The notes beneath the pieces were generated by a model. It was not told the DNA's origin, did not search any database, and worked only from the letters and a program-made list of their open reading frames with translations. The position numbers and the translations under genes were made by a program. Positions 8,218 through 18,363 of a DNA stretch of 64,000 bases are shown here, piece after piece. Origin of the DNA: Anaerolineales bacterium (GTDB lineage: Bacteria > Chloroflexota > Anaerolineae > 4572-78 > J111); contig JACKAU010000007.1 of NCBI GenBank assembly GCA_020634855.1, positions 310,001-374,000 on the forward strand, written 5' to 3'. Each line of letters starts with the position of its first letter. The first letter of the stretch is position 1.

Positions 8218-9334
8218 ATGGATGAGTTAAACGGCCGACTTACCGATCTGGTCAACCAGATCGGTTCAAATATGGTGCGTCTTTGACGTCGCCGGGAAAG
8301 AACAACAGGCGAAGGCGTTAGAGCAAGAGTCTCAAGCGCCGGATTTTTGGAACGACCAGCGCCAGGCCCAAGAAAAGATGCAGCAGCTTTCAATGCTGCG
8401 CGATCAAGTGACGACCTGGCAGAATTTGAGCCGCCGGGCGCAAGATGCGTTAACTTTGGTCGAAATGGCGACTGAAGAGGAAGACACCTCCCTCCTAGAG
8501 GAGTTAACAACCGAAACCGAGGCGATTGAAAAGCAACTGGGCAAGTTGGAGTTTCAACTAGCCTTCTCCGGCAAGCACGACAAAGACGACGGGCTGCTGT
8601 CGATCCACGCCGGGGCCGGCGGCACCGAAAGCCAGGATTGGGCCGAAATGCTGATGCGGATGTATCTGCGGTGGGCCGAGGCGAACGGTTACAAAGCGCT
8701 GATTGTCGATGAGACCAAAGGTGAAGAAGCGGGGATCAAAAGCGTAACCCTGGAAATCAGCGGCGATTACGCTTACGGCTATCTCAAAGCCGAGCGGGGG
8801 GTGCATCGCTTGGTAAGAATTTCACCGTTCGATGCGTCTAAGAGACGTCACACCTCCTTTGCGTTAGTCGAAGTTGTCCCCGATGTAAAAACCGATATCG
8901 AGATCGAGATCAAACCCGAAGACATCGAGATCGATGTTTATAAGTCCGGCGGGGCCGGCGGCCAGCACGTGCAGAAAAACTCGACGGCCATTCGGATACG
9001 TCACCTGCCGACCGGCATGGTGGTTACCTGTCAAAATGAACGCAGCCAGTTACAAAACCGCGAAATGGCTATGCGTATCTTACGCGGCCGGCTGTACGAT
9101 CTGGAACTTAAGAAACAAGAAGAAGAGGAAGCTCGCCTGAAAGGGCAACACGTCGAGGCCGGTTGGGGCAATCAAATTCGCTCGTATGTGCTGCATCCCT
9201 ACAAAATGGTCAAAGACCATCGCACCAATCACGAAGTGGGCAATGCCGAAGCGGTGCTGGATGGTCGGCTGGATGATTTTATCGAAGCCTACTTGCGCTA
9301 CAGCATCGGCGATCAAAGCGCTGTTGAGACATAG
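8218..9334 (+). CDS. prfB: Peptide chain release factor 2, with programmed +1 frameshift
   Basis: RF2 recognises UGA and UAA stop codons and releases the finished peptide. Translation starts at ATG 8218 behind AAAGGAG, runs 22 codons, and meets an in-frame TGA at 8284-8286 in the context CTT-TGA-C. Skipping the T at 8284 moves into the frame that continues as DVAGKEQQAKAL to the end. This is the classic self-regulating RF2 frameshift: when RF2 is scarce, the ribosome pauses at UGA and slips. A Shine-Dalgarno-like GGTG sits exactly 3 nt before CTT, as in the E. coli site. The body has the SPF stop-recognition tripeptide (RISPFDAS) and the catalytic GGQ (GAGGQHVQKN). Coding is join(8218..8283, 8285..9334), 371 residues, normal length. 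Confidence 0.97.
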
Positions 9335-9467
9335 GATAGATTGGTCCAGTTCTCGCTATTGGGTCGAGAAAGCGGCTCAAATAGGCCATCTACTTTAGTG
9401 GTAATACGATCACGGTCAGGACACTGAACTAATCTTAGGTCATAGTGAGAATTAATGTAAAAAATGC

Positions 9468-9496
9468 TTGACATTTGTCAAAAGGTCTACTATAAT
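9468..9496 (+). promoter_or_regulatory. Consensus sigma-70 promoter with dyad over the -35
   Basis: TTGACA at 9468-9473 and TATAAT at 9491-9496 are both perfect hexamers with a 17-bp spacer. The -35 box is the left half of an inverted repeat, TTGACA-TT-TGTCAA (9468-9481), which could be an operator. Transcription would start near 9503. Confidence 0.85.
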
Positions 9497-9502
9497 TATT
9501 GC

Positions 9503-9601
9503 GTATAAAGTGAGACTAGTCATAAAAACGCATTTTTTAGGAATTACAACTTTACACAATCTGTGATAGATTGCGCCTTGGATGACAAGGCGCAATTTTT
9601 T
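9503..9601 (+). ncRNA. Short transcript of about 100 nt between promoter and terminator (small RNA or attenuated leader)
   Basis: A consensus promoter just upstream and a strong intrinsic terminator at 9571-9601 bracket this non-coding stretch. No ribosome-binding site with a usable reading frame is seen in it. It could be a free small RNA, or the leader of the Xer-like recombinase and rpoC operon, with the terminator acting as an attenuator. No known RNA family was recognised. Confidence 0.5.
9571..9601 (+). terminator. Intrinsic terminator or attenuator
   Basis: A perfect 10-bp stem, TTGCGCCTTG with CAAGGCGCAA, a 5-nt loop GATGA and a following run of six T make this a textbook Rho-independent terminator. 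It lies 52 bp before the recombinase start. Confidence 0.9.
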
Positions 9602-9653
9602 GCTGTTATGCCGCCGACCATTGCAATCCAACTTGATGTAAAAACCTCTTTTT

Positions 9654-10547
9654 ATGATGCATTCAAACCAAGATGAAGCCATACTCAGCCGATTTGAGGA
9701 AGCCTTAAACCAAGCCGCTTTGTCCTCCTCCACTATCGTCAACTACCTGGCTGATTTGCGGGCTTTCTCACGTTGGGGACAACGCCGGGCCAGCGGCGAC
9801 TTTTCTCTGCAGCGCGTGACGCAGGAACATATCCGGCTTTATCGAGACTATTTAATCGAAGAGTTGAAGCGGGCCACGTCAACTACAAACCGGCATTTGA
9901 TGTCATTGAGGAAGTTTTTTTCATTTGCTTACGATATCGGATCGGTGAATTTAGACCCGACTTTGGGGGTATCGTTGGTAGCGGATGAAGCGCCGGTTAA
10001 GGGGCGAGTGCTGGCCGATGAGGAGATCAGGCAGCTACTCAATGCCGCCCGGAATGGTTCGCGGGCCGGTCTGGTCAGACGTGATTTAGCCATTCTACAA
10101 CTGTTGCTGCATACCGGCTTACGGGTGGGCGAAATTGTCGATTTACAAAAAGATGATCTGGTGTTTGATGACCCTGGTATCCACTTACGAGTTTGTCCCA
10201 ATCAGGATGAAACCCAAATTCGGCATTTACCACTGCCGACGGAAGTGCGCCAGGCATTAATCCACTATCTGCAGGTGCGACCACAGACGTCAACGACCAA
10301 CTGCCTTTTTCTCAGCCAGGAAGGTCGCCCCATTTCAAGCCGAACCGTCCAGCGGGTAGTCAGTGACTGCGCCCGATCGGCCGGTTTGAAAGGTGTATCG
10401 GCCCAAACGATGCGCCGCACGTTTGCCATCAACTTGTTGGCGAAAACCGGAGATATCGCTTTGGTTTCCAAGCGATTGGGACACCAGAGCCAAAGCATTA
10501 CAGAGCAGTATTTAGCGGTGTGCGAGCACCGGCAAGTAACTTTATAA
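9654..10547 (+). CDS. Tyrosine recombinase, XerC/XerD-like
   Basis: This 297-residue protein has the two-domain plan of Xer site-specific recombinases, which resolve chromosome dimers at dif or mobilise elements. Residues about 5-95 form the SAM-like core-binding domain (LADLRAFSRWGQRR, LMSLRKFFSFAYDIG). The catalytic domain shows the first Arg in HTGLRVGEIVDL, the second Arg box as SAQTMRRTF, the His in LGHQSQSIT and the Tyr nucleophile in TEQYLAV. The first residue of the usual HxxR box is Gln here (QTMR), a known but less common variant. ATG occurs at 9654 and 9657, with no clear ribosome-binding site. It lies 40 bp before rpoC on the same strand and may be cotranscribed with it. Whether it is the housekeeping Xer or an element-borne one is unclear. 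Confidence 0.85.
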   Translation: MMHSNQDEAILSRFEEALNQAALSSSTIVNYLADLRAFSRWGQRRASGDFSLQRVTQEHIRLYRDYLIEELKRATSTTNRHLMSLRKFFSFAYDIGSVNLDPTLGVSLVADEAPVKGRVLADEEIRQLLNAARNGSRAGLVRRDLAILQLLLHTGLRVGEIVDLQKDDLVFDDPGIHLRVCPNQDETQIRHLPLPTEVRQALIHYLQVRPQTSTTNCLFLSQEGRPISSRTVQRVVSDCARSAGLKGVSAQTMRRTFAINLLAKTGDIALVSKRLGHQSQSITEQYLAVCEHRQVTL

Positions 10548-10587
10548 TCACTTTTATGGTATCAAACTCATCGGGAGGGTTCTTATT

Positions 10588-13500
10588 GTGGAAGTAAAAG
10601 ATTTCCGCGCATTACGGGTTAGTTTAGCTTCACCGGATGAAATTAGAAGTTGGTCTTATGGCGAAGTCACTAAGCCGGAAACGATTAACTACCGCCGTTT
10701 GCGACCTGAAAAAGACGGCCTTTTCTGTGAGGCTATTTTTGGGCCAACCAAAGATTGGCAGTGCGCCTGTGGTAAATACAAGCAAGTGCGCTATAAGGGC
10801 ATCGTTTGCGAGAAGTGTGGGGTACTGGTGACTCGTTCCTCGGTTCGACGGGAACGGATGGGGCATATCGAACTGGCCGCCCCTGTGGCCCATATCTGGT
10901 ACACGCGGCGGGTGCCGTCGTACCTGGGTCTGCTGCTCGATATTTCTCGGCGCAACCTTGACCGGGTCCTCTACTTTGCCCAATACATCATTGTCCGCAT
11001 CGATGAGCAGGCGCGGGCGCGGGCGCTCAAACGCCTCGACGACGAAATCGCTCGGGCCGAAAAACGGTTGGAAGAAGAACGCCAAACCAAAGTCGACGCG
11101 ATTCGCGGCCTCTCGGATGAGAGCATTGCTATGCTCAGAACCGAAGAGCAGACGTTAATCAAAGAAATCGAAGAAGAGCAAAATAAGCAGATCGAAGCCG
11201 TGATGAAGGAAGCCCAGGGCATTCAAAGCCAGATCGAAGCGCAAATGGGCCAAACAATCACCCAACCGATCATCTTTCAAGCCGCCGGCGAAACGGTTGC
11301 CTCCAAAGGCGAGTCGTTAAGCGCCAATCACCTGCACGCCTTGAGTACCTTTGTCGAAAGCCGTCTCAATGAAATCAAGGCCGAAAGCGAAGATGAGTTA
11401 ACTCGCAAGCGCAGCCAAATCGAGGGTCGAGTTCAATCGCTGCGTTATCAGGCCGATCAGGAAATCGAAACGCAAACCACCGGCGATACCCAAGAGCTGG
11501 GCGATTTGATTGAACGAATCCAGGATCAGCGCCAGGAGTTGCTAGGGCTGCAATCGATGCAGTTCCTAAACGAAGCCCAATTCCGCGAACTCGAAGATCG
11601 GTGGGGCCCTGCTTTTGAAGCCAGCATGGGCGCCGAAGCGCTTTACGAAATTTGTAAAGACCTGGATATGGACAAGATGGCTAAGGAACTGCGCACCCAA
11701 ATTCGCAGTACCCGCTCTAAACAGCTCAAGAAAAAAGCCATCAAGCGCCTGCGAGTGGTGGAAAGCTTGCGCAAGAGCAATAACCGTCCGGAATGGATGA
11801 TCTTAACCGTGCTGCCGGTGATCCCGCCCGACCTGCGGCCAATGGTTCAACTCGACGGCGGCCGCTTTGCGACCTCTGACCTAAACGACTTGTATCGACG
11901 CGTGATCAACCGCAATAACCGCCTCAAACGGCTGCTCGATTTGGGCGCACCTGATGTCATCGTGCGCAACGAAAAGCGGATGCTGCAAGAGGCAGTCGAC
12001 TCGCTCATCGACAACAGCCGCCGGGGTAAAGCCGTTTCATCGCGGGGCCGCCGCCAATTGAAGAGCTTGAGCGATATGCTCAAAGGGAAACAGGGCCGCT
12101 TCCGCCGCAACCTGCTTGGGAAACGGGTCGATTATTCCGGCCGTTCGGTTATTGTGACCGGGCCTGATCTGGAACTCCATCAATGCGGCCTGCCTAAGAC
12201 GATGGCGCTGGAACTATTCCGGCCGTTTGTTATTCAAAAATTGGTCGAATACAACTACGCTAACAACGTCAAAGGGGCCAAGCGCATTGTAGAGCAGCGC
12301 CGGCCCGAAGTATGGGAGGTTTTGGAAGAGGTTATCCAAACCCGGCCGATTCTGCTCAACCGGGCGCCGACGCTGCACCGGTTGGGGATTCAAGCCTTTG
12401 AGCCGATGCTGGTCGAAGGCAGCGCCTTGCAGCTTCACCCGCTGGTCTGTTCCGCGTTCAACGCCGACTTCGACGGCGACCAAATGGCGGTTCACGTCCC
12501 ACTGTCGCAAAAAGCGGTAAAAGAAGCCCGCGAGTTAATGCTATCGTCAAGAAACCTGCTGCTGCCATCAAACGGCGAGCCGGTGGTCGCGCCGACCAAA
12601 GATATGGTGCTGGGCGTGTTCTATCTGACTATGATGGACGACGTTCCCCATAAAGGCGACGGCAAAGTCTTTACCGATCTGGATGAAGTGGAACTGGCTT
12701 ACAGCCTGGGGAAAGTGCACATTCATGCCAAAATCAGAGTGTTGCATTACACCAGCCGGTCGAAAAGCACCGTCCCCATCGAAACGACGGTGGGCCGGGC
12801 TTTGTTCAACCAAATCCTGCCGGAAAAACTGCGCTTTGTGAATGAAGTACTCGATAAAGGGGCGCTCAAAAACCTGGTCGGGCGCTGCTACGATAACTTA
12901 GGGATGGATATCACCGCTGACACCGCCAACAAACTGAAATCGATCGGGTTCAAATACGCCACCCGCTCCGGGATTACCATTTCGGTGTCTGACATTACCG
13001 TACCGCCGGCCAAGAGAGATATTTTGGAGCGGGTAACGCAGCAGGTGTCTAAGACCGAGCAGCAGTATCGCCGAGGTCTGATCACCGATGACGAGCGCTA
13101 TCTCAAAACAGTCCAACTCTGGACCGACGCTACCGACGAAGTGACCGAAGCCGTGCGTCAGTCGATTGATCCGCAAAGCCCGATCAAAACGATGGCCGAC
13201 TCCGGAGCGACCAAAGGCGGCTTCCAGCCTATTCGCCAGTTGGCCGGGATGCGGGGTCTGATGGCTGACCCTAGCGGCCGGATTATTCCTTTGCCTATTC
13301 GCTCCAACTTCCGCGAGGGGCTGACGGCGCTGGAATACTTTATCTCAACCCACGGGGCGCGTAAAGGTCTGGCCGACACCGCGCTGCGAACCGCCGACGC
13401 CGGATATCTAACCCGCCGTCTGGTGGATGTGTCACAAGATGTCATCATTAACGCTCACGATTGCGACACCAATACCGGCATAACCGTTGGTGAAGACCAG

Positions 13501-14892
13501 GGTGTGGTGCTGGGCGAAAGCTTCAGGGACCGCGCTGTGGGCCGGGTGACGCTGGACGATGTCTTCGATCCGCAAACCGGCGAGGTTCTGCTGGAACGCG
13601 ATGACTTAATCGACAAAAATGCGTTTGACGATATCGAGAAAGCCGGCGTTAAAGAACTTCGTCTACGAACACCTCTGCACTGCGATCTGGAACAGGGTAT
13701 TTGCGCCCTCTGTTACGGCAGCGATATGGGGCAAGGTGGTCTGGTGAAAATTGGGGCCGCGGTGGGTATTGTGGCCGCGCAATCTATTGGTGAGCCGGGG
13801 ACCCAGCTAACGCTGCGAACCTTCCACACCGGTGGTGTGGCCGGCGTCTCCGACATCACCCACGGTTTGCCCCGGATCCAGGAACTTTTTGAGGCGCGTA
13901 ACCCCAAAGGGGAGGCCATTATCTCTGACCTCGATGGTCGGGTAGAACTAATCAACCGGGATGACGGCAGTCGGATGCTCAAGATTATCGCCTCGGAAAT
14001 GCGTCGAGAAGATTACGATATTCCGGAAGAGTGGACTATTCTGGTTGAAGATGGCGATGAAGTTGCCGCCAAAGGCAAATTAGCCAAAAACGGCGACCAG
14101 GAAATTGTCGTAGAAAACGGCGGCAAGGTTCAACGCGAGGGCAACAAGATTACGATCCGCTGGGAATTTGTTGAAGAAGAAGAGTATGAGATCGAATCGG
14201 CGGCCCGCTTGCGGGTAAGTGACGGCGACCGGGTAGTGGTCGGTGAGCAGTTGACCGAAGGATCGCTCAACCCCAACCGCATTCTACAAGTGTTAGGCCG
14301 GGAAGCGGCGCAACTCTATCTGTTGGAAGAGGTTCAAAAAGTGTACCGGTCGCAAGGGGTGCCGATCCACGATAAGCACATCGAGATTATCGTGCGCCAG
14401 ATGACGAATAAGGTTCGGCTGGTGACTAATGGCGATAGCGATTACCTCCCCGGTGAACTGCTAGATTACCAGAAGTTCCAGGTCATGAACCAGAAACTGA
14501 TGGAGCTAGGCAAGCGACCCGCGGCCGGACGTCCCATTTTGCTGGGGATTACGAAAGCGGCACTCAACACTGAAAGCTTCCTGTCAGCTTCCTCCTTCCA
14601 GCATACCATCAACGTGCTGGCTCAGGCCGCCATTGAAGGCAAGCGGGATGACCTGTTCGGCTTAAAAGAGAACGTCATTCTTGGGAAGTTGATTCCGGCC
14701 GGAACGGGTTACCATCATTACCATACGATCGAAGATGAAACCAACGGCAGCCAAGATGAGGATGAATTCGCGATCCTCACCACCGAGTTGGATGAGGTTG
14801 AGATTGACGGTCTAACGGGTGAAAACGGGGCTGGAGAAAATGGGGCTGGAGAAGTCACTAACATCACCCCTGATGAGTTCACGTCTGTCTAA
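10588..14892 (+). CDS. rpoC: DNA-directed RNA polymerase subunit beta'
   Basis: This 1434-residue protein is the catalytic clamp subunit of RNA polymerase. The N-terminal zinc site is C59, C61, C74, C77; the Mg-binding NADFDGDQMA motif is near residue 625; the second zinc site is in CDLEQGICALCYGSDMG. Between about residues 145 and 330 is a charged coiled-coil insertion (KRLDDEIARAEKRLEEER and following) longer than in proteobacteria, as is typical of Chloroflexota. The tail ends in small repeats (GENGAGENGAGE). The start is GTG at 10588 behind GGGAGGG. rpoB is not next to it: the preceding gene is a Xer-like recombinase 40 bp away, an unusual arrangement. A perfect 34-bp palindrome follows the stop. 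Confidence 0.98.
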   Translation: MEVKDFRALRVSLASPDEIRSWSYGEVTKPETINYRRLRPEKDGLFCEAIFGPTKDWQCACGKYKQVRYKGIVCEKCGVLVTRSSVRRERMGHIELAAPVAHIWYTRRVPSYLGLLLDISRRNLDRVLYFAQYIIVRIDEQARARALKRLDDEIARAEKRLEEERQTKVDAIRGLSDESIAMLRTEEQTLIKEIEEEQNKQIEAVMKEAQGIQSQIEAQMGQTITQPIIFQAAGETVASKGESLSANHLHALSTFVESRLNEIKAESEDELTRKRSQIEGRVQSLRYQADQEIETQTTGDTQELGDLIERIQDQRQELLGLQSMQFLNEAQFRELEDRWGPAFEASMGAEALYEICKDLDMDKMAKELRTQIRSTRSKQLKKKAIKRLRVVESLRKSNNRPEWMILTVLPVIPPDLRPMVQLDGGRFATSDLNDLYRRVINRNNRLKRLLDLGAPDVIVRNEKRMLQEAVDSLIDNSRRGKAVSSRGRRQLKSLSDMLKGKQGRFRRNLLGKRVDYSGRSVIVTGPDLELHQCGLPKTMALELFRPFVIQKLVEYNYANNVKGAKRIVEQRRPEVWEVLEEVIQTRPILLNRAPTLHRLGIQAFEPMLVEGSALQLHPLVCSAFNADFDGDQMAVHVPLSQKAVKEARELMLSSRNLLLPSNGEPVVAPTKDMVLGVFYLTMMDDVPHKGDGKVFTDLDEVELAYSLGKVHIHAKIRVLHYTSRSKSTVPIETTVGRALFNQILPEKLRFVNEVLDKGALKNLVGRCYDNLGMDITADTANKLKSIGFKYATRSGITISVSDITVPPAKRDILERVTQQVSKTEQQYRRGLITDDERYLKTVQLWTDATDEVTEAVRQSIDPQSPIKTMADSGATKGGFQPIRQLAGMRGLMADPSGRIIPLPIRSNFREGLTALEYFISTHGARKGLADTALRTADAGYLTRRLVDVSQDVIINAHDCDTNTGITVGEDQGVVLGESFRDRAVGRVTLDDVFDPQTGEVLLERDDLIDKNAFDDIEKAGVKELRLRTPLHCDLEQGICALCYGSDMGQGGLVKIGAAVGIVAAQSIGEPGTQLTLRTFHTGGVAGVSDITHGLPRIQELFEARNPKGEAIISDLDGRVELINRDDGSRMLKIIASEMRREDYDIPEEWTILVEDGDEVAAKGKLAKNGDQEIVVENGGKVQREGNKITIRWEFVEEEEYEIESAARLRVSDGDRVVVGEQLTEGSLNPNRILQVLGREAAQLYLLEEVQKVYRSQGVPIHDKHIEIIVRQMTNKVRLVTNGDSDYLPGELLDYQKFQVMNQKLMELGKRPAAGRPILLGITKAALNTESFLSASSFQHTINVLAQAAIEGKRDDLFGLKENVILGKLIPAGTGYHHYHTIEDETNGSQDEDEFAILTTELDEVEIDGLTGENGAGENGAGEVTNITPDEFTSV

Positions 14893-14919
14893 AGTAAATT
14901 GTATCTTTTCAAATCTGGG

Positions 14920-14953
14920 TTTAGTAGGACAAACTTAAGTTTGTCCTACTAAA
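14920..14953. repeat. Perfect 34-bp palindrome, dispersed repeat, likely rpoC terminator
   Basis: The sequence is an exact inverted repeat with no loop, centred on CTTAAG (arms TTTAGTAGGACAAACTT and its complement). The core GTAGGACAAAC...GTTTGTCCTAC recurs at 49656-49681. Lying 28 bp after rpoC, it may end or stabilise the rpoC transcript. Confidence 0.85.
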
Positions 14954-15016
14954 AGCCCATTTTTGGAGAAGATAGTTATCATCTGCCAAAATCCCACGTG
15001 AAAGGGGGTGATTTAC

Positions 15017-15214
15017 ATGAGCGTATCACTAAAATCAGGAGAAAGCCAAGAGTCGCTGCTCAAGCGCTTCCGCAAAGAGATCATTAAGGCTCGCATTTTG
15101 AGTACTTATCGCAAAAAGCGATGGTTTGTTTCCAAAGGTGAACAACGCCGCATTGCCAAACAACGTGCCATCCGTAAGGCCCGACGCAAGATGATGCGTC
15201 GGAACAATTACTAG
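15017..15214 (+). CDS. rpsU: 30S ribosomal protein bS21
   Basis: This 65-residue, strongly basic protein matches bS21, a late-binding small-subunit protein that helps initiation on mRNAs. Recognisable are LLKRFRKEIIKARILS, then YRKKRWFVSKGEQRRIAK and the Arg/Lys-rich C-terminal tail RRKMMRRNNY. I choose ATG 15017 with the purine-rich AAAGGGGGTGA at 15001-15011 as ribosome-binding site; a GTG at 15008 lies inside that site. The gene stands alone, with its own terminator at 15234. Confidence 0.93.
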   Translation: MSVSLKSGESQESLLKRFRKEIIKARILSTYRKKRWFVSKGEQRRIAKQRAIRKARRKMMRRNNY

Positions 15215-15233
15215 ATTTTGCTGGGTATGAGAA

Positions 15234-15264
15234 AAAGAGGGCGAGTCAGTCGCCCTCTTTTTTT
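15234..15264 (+). terminator. rpsU intrinsic terminator
   Basis: A perfect 11-bp stem (AAAGAGGGCGA with TCGCCCTCTTT), loop GTCAG, then a T run. It follows the rpsU stop by 19 bp. Confidence 0.92.
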
Positions 15265-15514
15265 ATGGACAGGCACTAGCGCGAGCGTTGCGTGCTTTCG
15301 AAGTACTTCAAATCAGCCTTAGAAGAACTTTGCTTAAAGTGGGGCAAACTGCTAAAATCTAATCGGAGTAATTTGTCTAAATCGATCTTAAAGTAGCTTT
15401 TGCCCTTTTGTTCATGAAAAAGTGCTTTCATGTAGAGTGAAACTACACTAATTTAGCAAACCAACTGTGTTTACCCCCATTTATATTCCATTACAAGTAA
15501 AAGGAGCCACATAA

Positions 15515-17530
<2,016 letters not shown>

Positions 17531-17664
17531 ACGCGGGGCAGGGACGCAGGGTAACAGGGTCGCAGAGTTGCAGGGTGACAGAGTTGCAACTTTGTTACTC
17601 TGTAACTCTGCGACCCTGTCACATTGTCACCCTGCGACCTTGTTACCTTGCAACTTTGTAAAAG
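17531..17664. repeat. Hairpin of decamer-type repeats between tkt and rpiA
   Basis: The gap consists of degenerate repeats of the form cagggtgacagagttgca and their inverse. A perfect 15-bp pair, CAGGGTCGCAGAGTT (17555-17569) and its complement (17604-17618), forms the core of a long hairpin that reaches nearly to rpiA. It looks like a dispersed non-coding repeat and may modulate the tkt-rpiA transcript. Confidence 0.75.
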
Positions 17665-18354
17665 ATGAACATAGAAACGCTAAAAAAACAAGCCGCTGAA
17701 AAAGCGGTTGAACAAGTTCAAAGTGGGATGGTTTTGGGTTTGGGTACAGGCTCGACCACCCGCTACGCCGTCATAAAAATTGGCGAGCTGTGGCAAGCCG
17801 GAGATTTAACCGATATTGTGGCTCTACCGACTTCGGAGAAAACAGCGGAATTGGCCCAGTCTTATGGCATTCCGCTGACAACCCTCGACCAACAGCCTAA
17901 ACTCGATCTGGCGATCGACGGAGCGGATGAGGTCGATCCGCAATTAAACTTGATCAAAGGACACGGCGGCGCATTATTGCGTGAAAAAATGGTTGAATCG
18001 GCGGCGGCTCGTTTTATTGTGGTGGTTGATAGCAGTAAGATAGTCACGAAACTGGGAACGCATTTTTCTTTACCCATCGAAGTGGTCAAGTTTGGTTGGA
18101 AGGCTCAAATTCAATGGCTTGAGAGTTTCGGCTATCGCCCCGAGATTCGTGGTGGTGAACAAGACCCCTTTGTGACTGATAACAGCAATTACATCATCCA
18201 CTGTACCTTTCCTAATGGCATCGCTGATCCGGCCGCCTTGGCCGATCAATTAATCAACCGGGTTGGCGTGGTCGAACACGGACTATTTTTGAATATGGCC
18301 AGCGAAGTTATTGTCGCCGGGAAAGATGGCTTAAGTTACCTAAAGCGAGCCTAA
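17665..18354 (+). CDS. rpiA: Ribose-5-phosphate isomerase A
   Basis: This 229-residue RpiA interconverts ribose 5-phosphate and ribulose 5-phosphate. The phosphate loop GLGTGSTTRYAV, the DGADEVDPQLNLIKG segment with its catalytic Asp residues, GGALLREKMVE with the catalytic Glu, and SKIVTKLG are all present. The length is standard. ATG 17665 lies right after the repeat hairpin and no strong ribosome-binding site is seen, only weak purines. It ends 9 bp before the convergent glycosidase-like gene. Confidence 0.95.
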   Translation: MNIETLKKQAAEKAVEQVQSGMVLGLGTGSTTRYAVIKIGELWQAGDLTDIVALPTSEKTAELAQSYGIPLTTLDQQPKLDLAIDGADEVDPQLNLIKGHGGALLREKMVESAAARFIVVVDSSKIVTKLGTHFSLPIEVVKFGWKAQIQWLESFGYRPEIRGGEQDPFVTDNSNYIIHCTFPNGIADPAALADQLINRVGVVEHGLFLNMASEVIVAGKDGLSYLKRA

Positions 18355-18363
18355 TGTAAAAAT

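Noticed and set aside
8218..8377. Start of prfB at ATG 8378, or a broken prfB
   Set aside because: The upstream part encodes the normal RF2 N-terminus joined by the conserved programmed frameshift at CTT-TGA-C.
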